From: Streptomyces puniciscabiei
Lineage (GTDB): Bacteria > Actinomycetota > Actinomycetes > Streptomycetales > Streptomycetaceae
Length of the DNA stretch: 64,000 bases
Direction of reading: 5' to 3'
NCBI RefSeq assembly: GCF_006715785.1
Contig: NZ_VFNX01000002.1
Location: forward strand, 806,001-870,000
Position numbers and translations under genes: made by a program
Notes under the pieces: generated by a model
Database searches by the model: none
Told to the model about the DNA's origin: nothing
The model's input: the letters and a program-made list of their open reading frames with translations, nothing else
In this document: one piece after another, positions 24,000 through 32,812 of the stretch
How the letters are laid out: every line of letters begins with the position of its first letter
How positions within the stretch are numbered: the first letter of the stretch is position 1

Positions 24000-25015
24000 C
24001 CACCGTACAGGCGCCGCCATCGGCGCAGGATGTCCTCGTCCGCTGCGGTGAGTTGGTCCGCCCGGCACTGCGCGAGGCGGTGGGCCGGCTGCATCCGTGG
24101 GTGGCCGAGATGGCCGGGTACTCCTTCGGCTGGTGCGAGGTCGGCGGGGCGCCCGCCACCGCGCCCGGCGGCAAGGGCGTACGGCAGGCGCTGGCGGTGC
24201 TCGGCGCCGAGGCGGCGGGCGCCGACGGGCGGGCCGGTGTCCCGGCGGCGGTCGCGATGGAGCTGGTGCACGCCTTCTCCCTGCTGCACGACGACATCAT
24301 GGACGGCGACGCGACCCGGCGCCGCCGCCCCGCCGTGTGGAAGGCGTACGGCACGGGACCGGCGGTGCTCGCCGGTGACGCCCTGTTCGCGCTGGCGGTG
24401 GAGACCCTCGCGACCGCTCCGCAGGGCGCCGGCGCCGTACGACTGCTGTCGGCGGCCCTCGCCGATCTGGTGCGCGGGCAGGCCGACGACCTGCTGTTCG
24501 CCACCCGGCCCTGGACGGGCCCGGAGCGGGTCAGGCCCGAGGAGTACCGGTCGATGGCGGAGGGCAAGACCGGCGCGCTGCTGGGCTGCGCCGCCGCGCT
24601 GGGCGCCGTGCTCGGCGGGGCGGACGAGGCCACGGCCGGCGCGCTGGACCGGGCCGGACGGTATCTCGGCGTCGCCTTCCAGCTGGTCGACGACGTGCTG
24701 GGCATCTGGGGCGACCCGGCCGTCACCGGCAAGCCGGTGGGTGGCGATCTGCGAGAGGGCAAGAAGACGTACCCGGTGCTGGCCGCGCTCGCCTCCCCGG
24801 CGGCCCGCGCCCTGCCCGGACTGCTCGACGCGCCGGTCCGCGCCGCGGAGGCCGCCGCGCTGATCGAGGCGGCGGGCGGCCGTACCGCGGCGCTGACCGA
24901 GGCCCGTGCGCACACGGCCGCCGCCCGGGCACTGCTCGCACAGGCACCGCTGGCCGCCGAGGCGGCCGGGGACCTCTTCCGGCTGCTGGACTTCCTGGTG
25001 GGCCGCGAGGTGTAG
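23996..25015 (+). CDS. Polyprenyl synthetase (isoprenyl diphosphate synthase)
   Basis: A 339-residue trans-prenyltransferase. The first aspartate-rich motif is HDDIMDGD (Asp99, 100, 103) and the second is VDDVLGIWGD (from Asp232), both intact, with KPVGGDLREGKKTYP after it. It would condense isopentenyl diphosphate with an allylic primer; the four- and five-residue positions before the first motif (FSLLH) suggest medium chain length, but the product (GPP to GGPP) cannot be set by reading. Translationally coupled to the TPR gene. No terpene cyclase is adjacent; the 2-methylisoborneol operon 15 kb away would need geranyl diphosphate. Confidence 0.9.
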   Translation: MTTVQAPPSAQDVLVRCGELVRPALREAVGRLHPWVAEMAGYSFGWCEVGGAPATAPGGKGVRQALAVLGAEAAGADGRAGVPAAVAMELVHAFSLLHDDIMDGDATRRRRPAVWKAYGTGPAVLAGDALFALAVETLATAPQGAGAVRLLSAALADLVRGQADDLLFATRPWTGPERVRPEEYRSMAEGKTGALLGCAAALGAVLGGADEATAGALDRAGRYLGVAFQLVDDVLGIWGDPAVTGKPVGGDLREGKKTYPVLAALASPAARALPGLLDAPVRAAEAAALIEAAGGRTAALTEARAHTAAARALLAQAPLAAEAAGDLFRLLDFLVGREV

Positions 25016-25204
25016 GCCCTGTCGCGGACCCCCCTCGCCCGGCCTGCGGCCGGGGCCGCCGGCCACACCCCGGGCAGCCGCACCACCGACCACTCCGGTC
25101 AGCACACCCGGGCCGGCTGCGACACCGTGTTGACCCCGGGCGTCCACGCGGGTCAGGGTGCGAACGGCGCGCCCCTCGTCCCCGCGCCGGAAGGGTGGAG
25201 CACC

Positions 25205-26167
25205 TTGATCGGCATCAAGGAGATCGAAGCCGCGGCGGAGCGGATCGCCGGACATGTCGTACGGACGCCCACCGTGCCGAGTCCGGGGCTGACCGAGCTG
25301 CTCGGCGTTCCGGTCACCGCCAAACTCGAACTGCTGCAGCGCACCGGCTCGTTCAAGGCACGCGGGGCGACGGCGAAGCTGCTGTCGCTGAGCGAGGCCG
25401 AGCGGGCGGCGGGCGTGGTCGCGGTCAGCGGCGGCAACCACGGGATCGCCCTCGCGGTGATGGCCGCGGCCCTGCATGTGAAGGCGACCGTGGTGATGCC
25501 CCGTACCGCTCCCGGGCGATCCATCGCGCTCGCCGAGCGGGCGGGGGCGCAGGTGCGGCTGACCGACGGCATGGACAGCGCCTTCTCGCTGGTGACACGG
25601 CTCAGGGACGAGGGGCTGACACTGGTCCACCCGTTCGACGACCCGGTGGTGATCGCCGGACAGGGCACGGTCGGGCTGGAGTTGGCCGAGGACGCGGTGG
25701 ACGGCCTCACGGACGTCGTGGTCAGCATCGGCGGCGGCGGGCTGATCGCCGGGGTCGCGGCGGCCCTCGCCGCCCGGCGTCCCGGCGTGCGCGTCTGGGG
25801 CGTGGAGACCGAGGGCGCCGAGGCCGCGTCCGGCGCGCTGAGGGCGGGCGGACCGGTGCCGGTGCGCCTGTCGTCCCTGGTCACCACGCTCAGCGCGCCC
25901 TCCGTCTCCCAGCTGACGTACGACCATGTGTCCGCGCTGGTCGAGGAGGTGCTGGTGGTACCGGACCGGGACGCGGTGCAGGGCTCGCTGGACCTCGCCG
26001 AGCACGCCAAGGTGTGGGCCGAGCCGGCCGCGGGCTGTCTGCTGTCGGCGGCCCGCCGGATCGCGGCCCGGGTCGGCGACGGCGCCCGGATCGGGCTCGT
26101 GGTCTGCGGCGGCAATACGACACCACGGGAGCTGACGGGCTGGGCCGAGCAGTTCGGGCTGTTGTGA
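25205..26167 (+). CDS. PLP-dependent serine/threonine dehydratase-like enzyme
   Basis: A 320-residue fold-type II PLP enzyme. The Schiff-base lysine is in GSFKARGA (about Lys51), the asparagine loop is VSGGNHGIALA, and the phosphate-binding Gly-rich loop is VSIGGGGLIAGVAAAL. The length without a C-terminal ACT domain fits catabolic threonine ammonia-lyase or the EutB-type hydroxyectoine/ectoine utilisation dehydratase; I cannot distinguish them. The TTG start (LIGIKEIEAAA) is selected for the preceding GGTGGAG and because family members begin here. It follows the prenyl synthetase after 189 bases, so it likely has its own promoter. Confidence 0.87.
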   Translation: MIGIKEIEAAAERIAGHVVRTPTVPSPGLTELLGVPVTAKLELLQRTGSFKARGATAKLLSLSEAERAAGVVAVSGGNHGIALAVMAAALHVKATVVMPRTAPGRSIALAERAGAQVRLTDGMDSAFSLVTRLRDEGLTLVHPFDDPVVIAGQGTVGLELAEDAVDGLTDVVVSIGGGGLIAGVAAALAARRPGVRVWGVETEGAEAASGALRAGGPVPVRLSSLVTTLSAPSVSQLTYDHVSALVEEVLVVPDRDAVQGSLDLAEHAKVWAEPAAGCLLSAARRIAARVGDGARIGLVVCGGNTTPRELTGWAEQFGLL

Positions 26168-26365
26168 TGCCAGGGCCGTCCCCGGGAATTTACCCTCGGT
26201 TACCCGCAGGTCGAACGGCCCCGGGCGCGGCCATCCCAAACTCGAAAGCCCTTTCGAAGAATTGAATGAAAGGCAGGAACGGCGCCGGACTCGCGGATTC
26301 TTTGAACGCACCCCCGCACGCCCCGCGTACCTCTGTGAGACACGCAACAGGGGTTTCAGCGAGGG

Positions 26366-27931
26366 ATGACCATGACCAAGGCGCACGTCTCCGCACACGA
26401 GTTGGTCGCCGGACGGTACCGGCTCCTGGAGGTCTTCGCCCGCGAGACCAACCGCCTGTGGTGGTACGCCGAGGACGTGGCCGCGGACCAGCCCCGGCTG
26501 GTGGCCCAGACCACCCTGCCGGAGCCCGCCGGTGACGACACCGCGCGCCGGGTCACGGCTCGCGTCGTGCGGACCGCCGAGACGATGCGGCTGGTGTGTC
26601 CCGGCCAGGTGGCCACGGTCGTCGACGCCGTGGTGGAGGCCGGCACCCTGTGGACGGTCGTCGAGTGGATCGACGGCACACCCCTCGTCGAACTCCTCGA
26701 CCGCGAGGGTGCCTTCAACGTCGCGCGGGCGGCCCGGATCGGCCTGGAACTGCTCGACGTGCTGCAGGCCGCGCACGCCGAGGGCATCACGCACGGCGAG
26801 CTGAGCCCCGGCCAGGTCTTCGTCCGGGACAGCGGCCCGGTCGTCGTCACCGGGTTCGGGCTGGCCGGTGCGACCCTGGTGCCACGGCTCGCGGCACCGT
26901 CCTACGCCTCGCCCGAACAGGCCCGCGACGAGCGCATCGGACCGGCCGCCGACCTGTGGGCACTGGGCGCGCTGCTGTACACGATGGTGGAGGGCCGGCC
27001 GCCGTTCCGTGACCGCGGCCGGCCCGACGCCACCCTGAAGGCCGTGGACCGGCTGCCGCTGCGCACCCCGCTGCGCACGGGCTCACTCACCCAGGCCGTG
27101 CAGGGGCTGCTGCGGAAGAACTCGCGCGAGCGGCTGACCCGGCAGGTGGTCCAGGAGGCCCTGATCCGCACCCTCGACGAGGACGCCGACGCCGACCGCG
27201 AGCCGGCCCCCGTACCCCGGCTGCGCGGCGCGTACGCCGGCGTCCGCCTGGCCGGGCGGCAGCCGAGCAGGGGGATCCTGGCGGCCGGTACCGCGCTGGC
27301 CGTGGTCACCGTCGCCGCCGCCGTCCTGGCCGCGACCCACCAGCTGCCGGGCACCGGCAGCGCCCAGGCACCGGCCCGCCCCACCGCCTCGGCCGCCCCG
27401 TCCGGCAGGCACACCGCGGGCACGGCGTCCTCCTCCCCGGCCCCGGCTCCGAACGGCTCACCCGCCCTGCCGGCCGGTTATCACCCCTACACCGCCCCGG
27501 AGGGCTTCTCCGTCGCTCTGCCGGACGGCTGGAAGCGGCTGACCACCTCCCGCGTCGGCGGCGCCTACCGCGTCACCTTCGGCCCGGACGGCACCTCCCC
27601 CACCCTCGCCGTCACGCACAGTGAGCACGTGGGCCCGGATCCCGTGGCCGTCTGGCGGGACGACGTCGAACCCGATCTGCAGCGGCTGCCCGGTTACCAC
27701 CGCGTCGGCACCGTCCGGGCCACCGCCTACCAGGGGTACAAGGCCGCCGACCTGGAGTGGCTGGCGGGGACGGGAGACGCGCGGGTCCACACCTTCGGGC
27801 GCGGCTTCCTGACCGGCGGCGGCGACGCCTTCTCCCTGCGCTTCACGACCCCGGCCGCGACCTGGGACGATGCCACGAACCGGCTGGCACTGAGGACGTT
27901 CCTGCAGACGTTCCGGGCACCGGCGGACTGA
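26366..27931 (+). CDS. Membrane-anchored Ser/Thr pseudokinase
   Basis: A 521-residue protein with an N-terminal protein-kinase fold (about 15-280), one membrane helix (about 304-326, ILAAGTALAVVTVAAAVLAA), a Pro/Ala/Ser-rich linker and an extracytoplasmic C-terminal domain (about 385-521, beginning YTAPEGFSVALPDGWKRL). The kinase fold is recognisable from APSYASPEQARDE and DLWALGALLYTMVEGRPPF, but key residues are lost: the ATP-lysine motif reads VAQT, the HRD loop reads HGELSPGQ and DFG reads TGFG. It is therefore probably inactive and may act as a sensor or scaffold. No partner kinase gene is adjacent. Confidence 0.85.
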   Translation: MTMTKAHVSAHELVAGRYRLLEVFARETNRLWWYAEDVAADQPRLVAQTTLPEPAGDDTARRVTARVVRTAETMRLVCPGQVATVVDAVVEAGTLWTVVEWIDGTPLVELLDREGAFNVARAARIGLELLDVLQAAHAEGITHGELSPGQVFVRDSGPVVVTGFGLAGATLVPRLAAPSYASPEQARDERIGPAADLWALGALLYTMVEGRPPFRDRGRPDATLKAVDRLPLRTPLRTGSLTQAVQGLLRKNSRERLTRQVVQEALIRTLDEDADADREPAPVPRLRGAYAGVRLAGRQPSRGILAAGTALAVVTVAAAVLAATHQLPGTGSAQAPARPTASAAPSGRHTAGTASSSPAPAPNGSPALPAGYHPYTAPEGFSVALPDGWKRLTTSRVGGAYRVTFGPDGTSPTLAVTHSEHVGPDPVAVWRDDVEPDLQRLPGYHRVGTVRATAYQGYKAADLEWLAGTGDARVHTFGRGFLTGGGDAFSLRFTTPAATWDDATNRLALRTFLQTFRAPAD

Positions 27932-27981
27932 CGGGAGCCGGTGGTTCGTTTTCCTCCCCGCCACCCGGGGACTCGCCGGTC

Positions 27982-28953
27982 ATGGTGCAAATCGGATACA
28001 CGATGATGACCGAGCAGGCAGGTCCCCGGGAACTGGTGGACCACGTGGTGCGGGCCGAGGAGGCCGGGTTCGACTTCTCGGTGATCTCCGACCACTACTT
28101 TCCGTGGCTGCGCTCGCAGGGCCACTCCTCGTACGCGTGGAGCGTGCTGGGCGCCGCCGCCCAGGCCACCTCGCGGATTCCGCTGATGACCTATGTGACC
28201 TGCCCCATCCTGCGCTACCACCCGGCGATCGTGGCGCAGAAGGCGGCCACGGTGCAGCTGCTGTCCGAGGGAAGGTTCCGGCTCGGGCTGGGCGCCGGGG
28301 AGAACCTGAACGAACATGTGGTGGGCGGCGGCTGGCCTCCGGTGGACGTGCGCCACGAGATGCTCGAGGAGGCCGTGGGGATCATCCGCGCGCTGTTCGA
28401 GGGCGGCCATGTCACCCACCACGGGCCGCACTACGACGTGGACTCGGCCCGGCTGTGGGACCTGCCGGACCAGCCCCCGCCGATCGGGATCGCCGTCTCC
28501 GGCGACCAGTCCTGCAAACTCGCGGGACACCTCGCCGACCTGGTCATCGCGACCGAGCCGAAGCCGGGGCTGCTGGAGGCCTTCGACCGGCACGGCGGCG
28601 CCGGCAAACCCCGGGTGGGCCAGCTGCCGGTGTGCTACGACCCCGACCGGGACACGGCGGTCAAGCGCGCCCACTCCCAGTTCCGCTGGTTCGGGCTCGG
28701 CTGGAAGGTGAACGCCGAACTGCCGCACCCCGACTCCTTCGAGTCCGCGACACAGTTCGTGGACGAGGACGACGTCGCCGCCTCCATCCCGTGCGGCGAC
28801 GACCCGGACGCCTTCGTGGAGGCCGTACGGCCGTACGCCGAGGCCGGGTTCGGGGAGATCGCGCTCGTGCAGATCGGCGGCGACGCGCAGCAGGAGTACC
28901 TGGACTGGTCGGCGAAGACCCTGCTGCCCGCGCTGCGGGAGGCCTTCGGCTGA
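27982..28953 (+). CDS. F420-dependent LLM-class oxidoreductase
   Basis: A 323-residue TIM-barrel enzyme of the luciferase-like superfamily, close to the F420-dependent glucose-6-phosphate-dehydrogenase-like group: ISDHYFPWL near the N-terminus, LMTYVTCPILRYHPAIVAQ, GRFRLGLGAGENLNEHV and IAVSGDQSCKLAGHLADL. Such proteins use deazaflavin F420 for hydride transfer; the substrate is unknown. The ATG (MVQIGYTMMTEQAG) matches family N-termini. It is 50 bases after the pseudokinase gene and may be read through from it. Confidence 0.87.
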   Translation: MVQIGYTMMTEQAGPRELVDHVVRAEEAGFDFSVISDHYFPWLRSQGHSSYAWSVLGAAAQATSRIPLMTYVTCPILRYHPAIVAQKAATVQLLSEGRFRLGLGAGENLNEHVVGGGWPPVDVRHEMLEEAVGIIRALFEGGHVTHHGPHYDVDSARLWDLPDQPPPIGIAVSGDQSCKLAGHLADLVIATEPKPGLLEAFDRHGGAGKPRVGQLPVCYDPDRDTAVKRAHSQFRWFGLGWKVNAELPHPDSFESATQFVDEDDVAASIPCGDDPDAFVEAVRPYAEAGFGEIALVQIGGDAQQEYLDWSAKTLLPALREAFG

Positions 28954-29529
28954 CAGAACGGTCCCTGGGGTCCCTGTGGCCCTTTCTGTCCGCGCCCGCT
29001 GCGGCCGACGCGCCGCTGTCCGACCTGGCGGCGCGCGACGCCCGTGAGCGCGGCCGGCCGGCCGCTCCCCGGAGGGGGTCATGCGCTGCTGCAAGGCCTG
29101 GGACCGGGCCGCCGACGACGGGTTCGTGCGCACTTCGTTGCCCTGCGGCCGGGCCGGGAGACCGAGCTGCCGGACGCGGACGAGTGGCCCGGGCCGAGGG
29201 CATCCGCCCACCAAGACACTGGAGGCCGCCGAGAACCCGACCCCGCTGCGTGCCGCGATCCCCGCCGACCCCGCCACCGCCCGCACGGCCCGCGCCGCCC
29301 TGCTGGACCGGGTGCCGGAGGACCCCGAGCTGCCGGACGAGCCGGTGCGTGACGTCGTACGGACCGACGACCTGGAGAAGGCCGTCGGCACCGGGAGCCG
29401 GGCCTCCGACCGGATCGGGTACGTCCGGCAGATCGCCGGAGCCGGCGGGAATCCGCCGCCTGGTTGAGCATTCCGGGCGTCACGGGGGTACTGGAGGACC
29501 CTGAGCCGATCGTCGCCGGAGGCCCTCGC
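28954..29529. other. Gap with possible gene remnants
   Basis: About 576 bases with no recognisable protein. Short open stretches with codon-like bias occur in two frames (for example RAALLDRVPEDPELPDEPV followed by RTDDLEKAVGTGSRASD, ending near 29467), as if a gene had decayed or diverged strongly, but I cannot name a family. The promoter of the SsgA-like gene should lie in its right half. Confidence 0.35.
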
Positions 29530-29955
29530 GTGACCGTTTTCGTGCACAAGACCCTGGTGGTACAGCTGCGCTCGGAAGGCACCGGCCGGTGCCCCGTGCT
29601 CGCCCATCTCCGTTACGACGCCGACGACCCGTTCGCCGTCACCGCCGTCTTCGGCCACGACGGCCGGGTGCTGGCCTGCTGGCGGCTGGACCGGGAGATG
29701 CTCTCCGAGGGCCTGGTGCGGCCCGTCGGCGTCGGCGACGTACGGCTGCGGCCGGCCGCGACCGGTGCCTGGCACGAGCTGCGCATGGAGTTCCTCGGGG
29801 ACGTCCGCCCGGACGGCGGCCGGCAGCACGCGGTGGTGTTCGCCTGGGCGCCCGCGGTCGCCGCGTTCCTGCGGGAAACCCATCGGCTCGTGCCGCCGGG
29901 GCAGGAACGCGCCCCCGTCGACGAGCTGTTGGCCGAGATCCTCTCCGCGGGCTGA
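29530..29955 (+). CDS. SsgA-like sporulation/cell division protein (SALP)
   Basis: A 141-residue protein of the SsgA family, which is restricted to sporulating actinomycetes and directs septum placement and spore-wall processes. Family landmarks are HLRYDADDPFAVTAVF, WRLDREMLSEGLVRPVGVGDV and the C-terminal FLRETHRLVPPGQE. The GTG start (VTVFVHKTLVVQL) has GGAGG seven bases upstream and gives the normal family length; an earlier in-frame TTG would add 22 atypical residues. Sequence is too divergent to assign to a particular SsgA-G class. It stands alone, as most SALPs do. Confidence 0.88.
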   Translation: MTVFVHKTLVVQLRSEGTGRCPVLAHLRYDADDPFAVTAVFGHDGRVLACWRLDREMLSEGLVRPVGVGDVRLRPAATGAWHELRMEFLGDVRPDGGRQHAVVFAWAPAVAAFLRETHRLVPPGQERAPVDELLAEILSAG

Positions 29956-30161
29956 AGATCTCGGGCGGTTGCCCCGGCCCGTAGTGATCAGTAAGGTCAC
30001 CCGGGTGACTGCCGGGTCGGCCATGTGCCACGCACGAGTGAGGTTCCCGGCCTCGGCGTGAGCGCGAGGCGGGCGCGAGGCCCGCCGTTGTCTCCGTGTG
30101 CTCCAGCCCCGGCGCCCAGGCCGGCGCCGCTTCCCAAGGACCCCGACACCCGGAGACACCC

Positions 30162-30575
30162 ATGCAGAGCTCTGTTCAGCACACCCGGACGACCGCCGTC
30201 CGGCTCGACCACACCGCCGTCCTCGCCGCGGACCGCCGGCTGTCGGCGGAGTTCCTCGCCGCCGTCCTGGGGCTGGAGGTCGGCGCCCCGTTCGGGCCGT
30301 TCCTGCCGGTCGACCTCGGCAACGGGGTGACGCTCGACTACTACGAGAAGCGTGACGAGCCGATCCAGCCGCAGCACTACGCGTTCCTCGTGCCCGACGA
30401 AGGGTTCGACGGCATGATCGCCCGCCTGGAGGCGCTCGGCGTCACCTACTACGCCGACCCGCACCACGGCGAGCCCGGCCGGATCAACCGCCTCTTCGGG
30501 GGCCGTGGCGCGTACTTCGCCGACCCGGCCGGGCACAACATGGAGGTCATGACCCGGCCGTACGTCCGCCCCTAG
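30162..30575 (+). CDS. VOC family (glyoxalase-like) protein
   Basis: A 137-residue single VOC-fold protein: TAVRLDHTAVLAADRRLSAE at the start, NGVTLDYYEKRD, HYAFLVPDE and the closing RGAYFADPAGHNMEVMTRP, which supplies a His/Glu metal pair. Members include glyoxalases, dioxygenases and fosfomycin-type resistance proteins; none is supported specifically. Its stop overlaps the convergent DUF6328 gene by four bases. Confidence 0.83.
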   Translation: MQSSVQHTRTTAVRLDHTAVLAADRRLSAEFLAAVLGLEVGAPFGPFLPVDLGNGVTLDYYEKRDEPIQPQHYAFLVPDEGFDGMIARLEALGVTYYADPHHGEPGRINRLFGGRGAYFADPAGHNMEVMTRPYVRP

Positions 30576-31096
30576 CCGGGGCCCCCGGACGGGCGCGCGT
30601 CCCCGTCGCCGGACGGGGACGTGTGCCGGCGGCGGGTCCAGAGGGGCAGGCCGAGCCACCACAGCAGGTACCAGGCGACGACCAGTGACACCAGGACCGG
30701 CACACAAGTGCTGTGCGTGGCCACCCGGAGGATCAGCAGCAGCGCCGACGTCATGGTGGCGAGCAGCATGACCAGGCCCACCAGGGTCATCCGGGATGCC
30801 AGCCGCACCGCCCGCGGCTTGACCTGGCGGCCGGAGACCAGCCGGTGCAGGGAGACCGGCCCGATGAGGGCCCCCGTGGTGCAGGCGCCCAGGACGACCG
30901 TCACGATGTAGATGACCTGGTCGGCGTGGGGCAGCGTGGCGTACTTCGGCTGGAAGACGACGGTCAGCAGGAAGCCGAACAGGATCTGCACGCCCGTCTG
31001 GGCGACGCGGACTTCCTGGATGAGATCGCCCCACATCCGGTCGGCCCGCTCCTCCTCGGTCTCGTTGCGCCCCCTGCGCTGTCCTTCCGCCGTCAT
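30572..31096 (-). CDS. DUF6328 family membrane protein
   Basis: A 174-residue protein of the actinobacterial DUF6328 family: a charged N-terminus with EEERADRMWGDLIQEVRVAQT, then four predicted membrane helices (FGFLLTVVF, VIYIVTVVLGACTTGALIG, TLVGLVMLLATMTSALLLIL and VLVSLVVAWYLLWWLG) and a hydrophilic tail. Function is unknown. Overlaps the convergent VOC gene by four bases. Confidence 0.8.
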   Translation of the reverse strand: MTAEGQRRGRNETEEERADRMWGDLIQEVRVAQTGVQILFGFLLTVVFQPKYATLPHADQVIYIVTVVLGACTTGALIGPVSLHRLVSGRQVKPRAVRLASRMTLVGLVMLLATMTSALLLILRVATHSTCVPVLVSLVVAWYLLWWLGLPLWTRRRHTSPSGDGDARPSGGPG

Positions 31097-31149
31097 GCGG
31101 TGTCGTGTATCCGCCCGGCCGTTCGTTCAAACGGTGGGTACGGGAGTGC

Positions 31150-32133
31150 CTACCACCGGTGCTCGACCTGTTCCCTGATCCGCCGCTCGTACAGCTCGCG
31201 GATCGCGGTGACCGTCTCCGGCGGCAGCGGCGGCAGCTTGGCCGCGGCCGCGTTCGCGCGGGCCTGCTCGGGGTTGCGGGCGCCGGGGATCACCGTGGTC
31301 ACGCCGTCCTGCTCCATGATCCAGCGCAGCGCGAGCTGGGCCGGGGTGTAGCCCTCGGGTGCGAGCGCGGCGAACTCGGCGGCGGCCTCGACCCCGCTCT
31401 CGTAGTCGACGCCGGAGAAGGTCTCGCCCTGGTCGAAGGCCTCGCCGTGCCGGTTGAAGGTGCGGTGGTCGTCGGCCGCGAACACCGTGTGCCTGGTGTA
31501 CCTGCCGGACAGCAGACCGGAGGCCAGGGGCACGCGCGCGATGATGCCGACGCCGGCCTCGCGGGCGGCGGGGAGCACCTCGTACAGGGGCTTCATGCGG
31601 AACGGGTTGAGGATGATCTGCACGCTCGCCACGTGCGGCCGGGCGATGGCGGTCAGCGCCTCGGCGCAGGTCTCCACGCTCACCCCGTACGCCGCGACGC
31701 GCTCCTCCTCGACCAGGGTGTCCAGGGCGTCGAACACCGCGTCGGAGGAATACACGGGCGTCGGCGGGCAGTGCAGCTGGACCAGGTCGATGCGGTCGAC
31801 GCCGAGATTGCGGCGGGAGCGGTCGTTCCAGGTACGGAAGTTGTCCAGGACGTAGTTCTCGGGGATCTGCTCGACCCGGCGGCCCATCTTGGTCGCCACC
31901 AGCACATGCAGGTCGGGCCGGCCGCGCAGGAAGGAGCCGATGGTCTCCTCGCTGCGTCCGTCGCCGTACACGTCGGCCGTGTCGAAGAAGGTGACGCCCG
32001 CCTCGGCCGCGGCCTCGAGGACGGCGAGCGCCTCCTTGTCGTCCACGTCGCCCCAGTCGGCGCCCAGCTGCCATGTGCCGAGTCCGATCACCGATGCCCA
32101 CTGACCCGACCTGCCGATCACGCGTTCGTCCAT
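31150..32133 (-). CDS. Aldo/keto reductase
   Basis: A 327-residue (alpha/beta)8 NADPH-dependent oxidoreductase. The catalytic tetrad is visible: Asp and Tyr in FFDTADVYG, Lys in VATKMG, and His in VQLHCPP. NADPH contacts lie in VTTVIPGARNPEQARAN near the C-terminus. It resembles general-stress AKRs of the YhdN/IolS type. Substrate is unknown. It is monocistronic between DUF6328 and the TetR-MFS pair. Confidence 0.9.
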   Translation of the reverse strand: MDERVIGRSGQWASVIGLGTWQLGADWGDVDDKEALAVLEAAAEAGVTFFDTADVYGDGRSEETIGSFLRGRPDLHVLVATKMGRRVEQIPENYVLDNFRTWNDRSRRNLGVDRIDLVQLHCPPTPVYSSDAVFDALDTLVEEERVAAYGVSVETCAEALTAIARPHVASVQIILNPFRMKPLYEVLPAAREAGVGIIARVPLASGLLSGRYTRHTVFAADDHRTFNRHGEAFDQGETFSGVDYESGVEAAAEFAALAPEGYTPAQLALRWIMEQDGVTTVIPGARNPEQARANAAAAKLPPLPPETVTAIRELYERRIREQVEHRW

Positions 32134-32203
32134 GGCGCCAGTGTGTCATCCGGCACCCGGCTACTGTGGGAACGAGCTGCTCCGGCGGGCGGGCCGGGTG
32201 GCT

Positions 32204-32812
32204 TCACCCTCGTGGGCGAGGGGCGTCGTTCGGCGTCAACTGGGCTTGGACGAGCGGGCCGTAGCGGTCGGCGATGGTGTCGGCGTCGGTCTCGCGCAGG
32301 TGCGGGCCGCGTGCGATGCCGTACATCACGCCGAGGCCGACGAGTGCGGCGACGGCGAGTTCGGCGCGCAGCCCCGCGTCGGGGCCGGTGAGCCGGGCGG
32401 CGAGGCGTTCGGTCACCTGGGCGCGGAAGTTGGCACGCAGGATGTCGCCGTGGTCACCGTGCAACGGGGCGAAGGCGATGCGCAGCAGCGGGTCGGCGCC
32501 GCGCTCGCGCTGGCTCGCGAGGACGTGCCGGACCATGTGCCGGCCGAGGCCGGCGAGCGGCGCGTCCAGCAGGGCGTCCGCGTCGGTGTCGAAGGACATC
32601 ACGCGGGCGAACAGGGCGTCCTTGTTGCCGAAGTACTTCACGATCAACGGCGGGCTGACTCCGGCGCGTTCGGCGACCGCCTTGAGCGTGATGTCGGCGT
32701 GCGCGTGCCGGGCGAGGAGGTGGCGGGCCGCTGTGAGGATGGCCGCCTTGGTGGCCTCGGCGTCACGGCGCGCGGACAGGCTCGGTGCGGGTGGAGTGCT
32801 CACGCCTCTCAT
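32204..32812 (-). CDS. TetR/AcrR-family regulator of the adjacent MFS pump
   Basis: A 202-residue regulator with an N-terminal TetR helix-turn-helix (TKAAILTAARHLLARHAHAD, then LKAVAERAGVSPPLIVKYFGNKD) and a C-terminal TetR ligand domain. The ATG overlaps the stop of the MFS gene (ATGA), so it is translated after the pump from one message. Two palindromic operators lie upstream of the pump gene, consistent with feedback repression by this protein. It probably binds a drug-like ligand exported by the pump. Confidence 0.9.
   Translation of the reverse strand: MRGVSTPPAPSLSARRDAEATKAAILTAARHLLARHAHADITLKAVAERAGVSPPLIVKYFGNKDALFARVMSFDTDADALLDAPLAGLGRHMVRHVLASQRERGADPLLRIAFAPLHGDHGDILRANFRAQVTERLAARLTGPDAGLRAELAVAALVGLGVMYGIARGPHLRETDADTIADRYGPLVQAQLTPNDAPRPRG

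Noticed and set aside
23747..26794. A minus-strand open frame of about 1000 codons
   Set aside because: Antisense to the TPR, prenyl synthetase, dehydratase and pseudokinase genes, all of which have clear family motifs; no motif in the antisense translation.
29044..29467. Hypothetical protein in the gap before the SsgA-like gene
   Set aside because: Coding-like stretches switch frame and match no family known to me; no ribosome-binding site for the candidate ATG at 29081. Listed only as a possible remnant.
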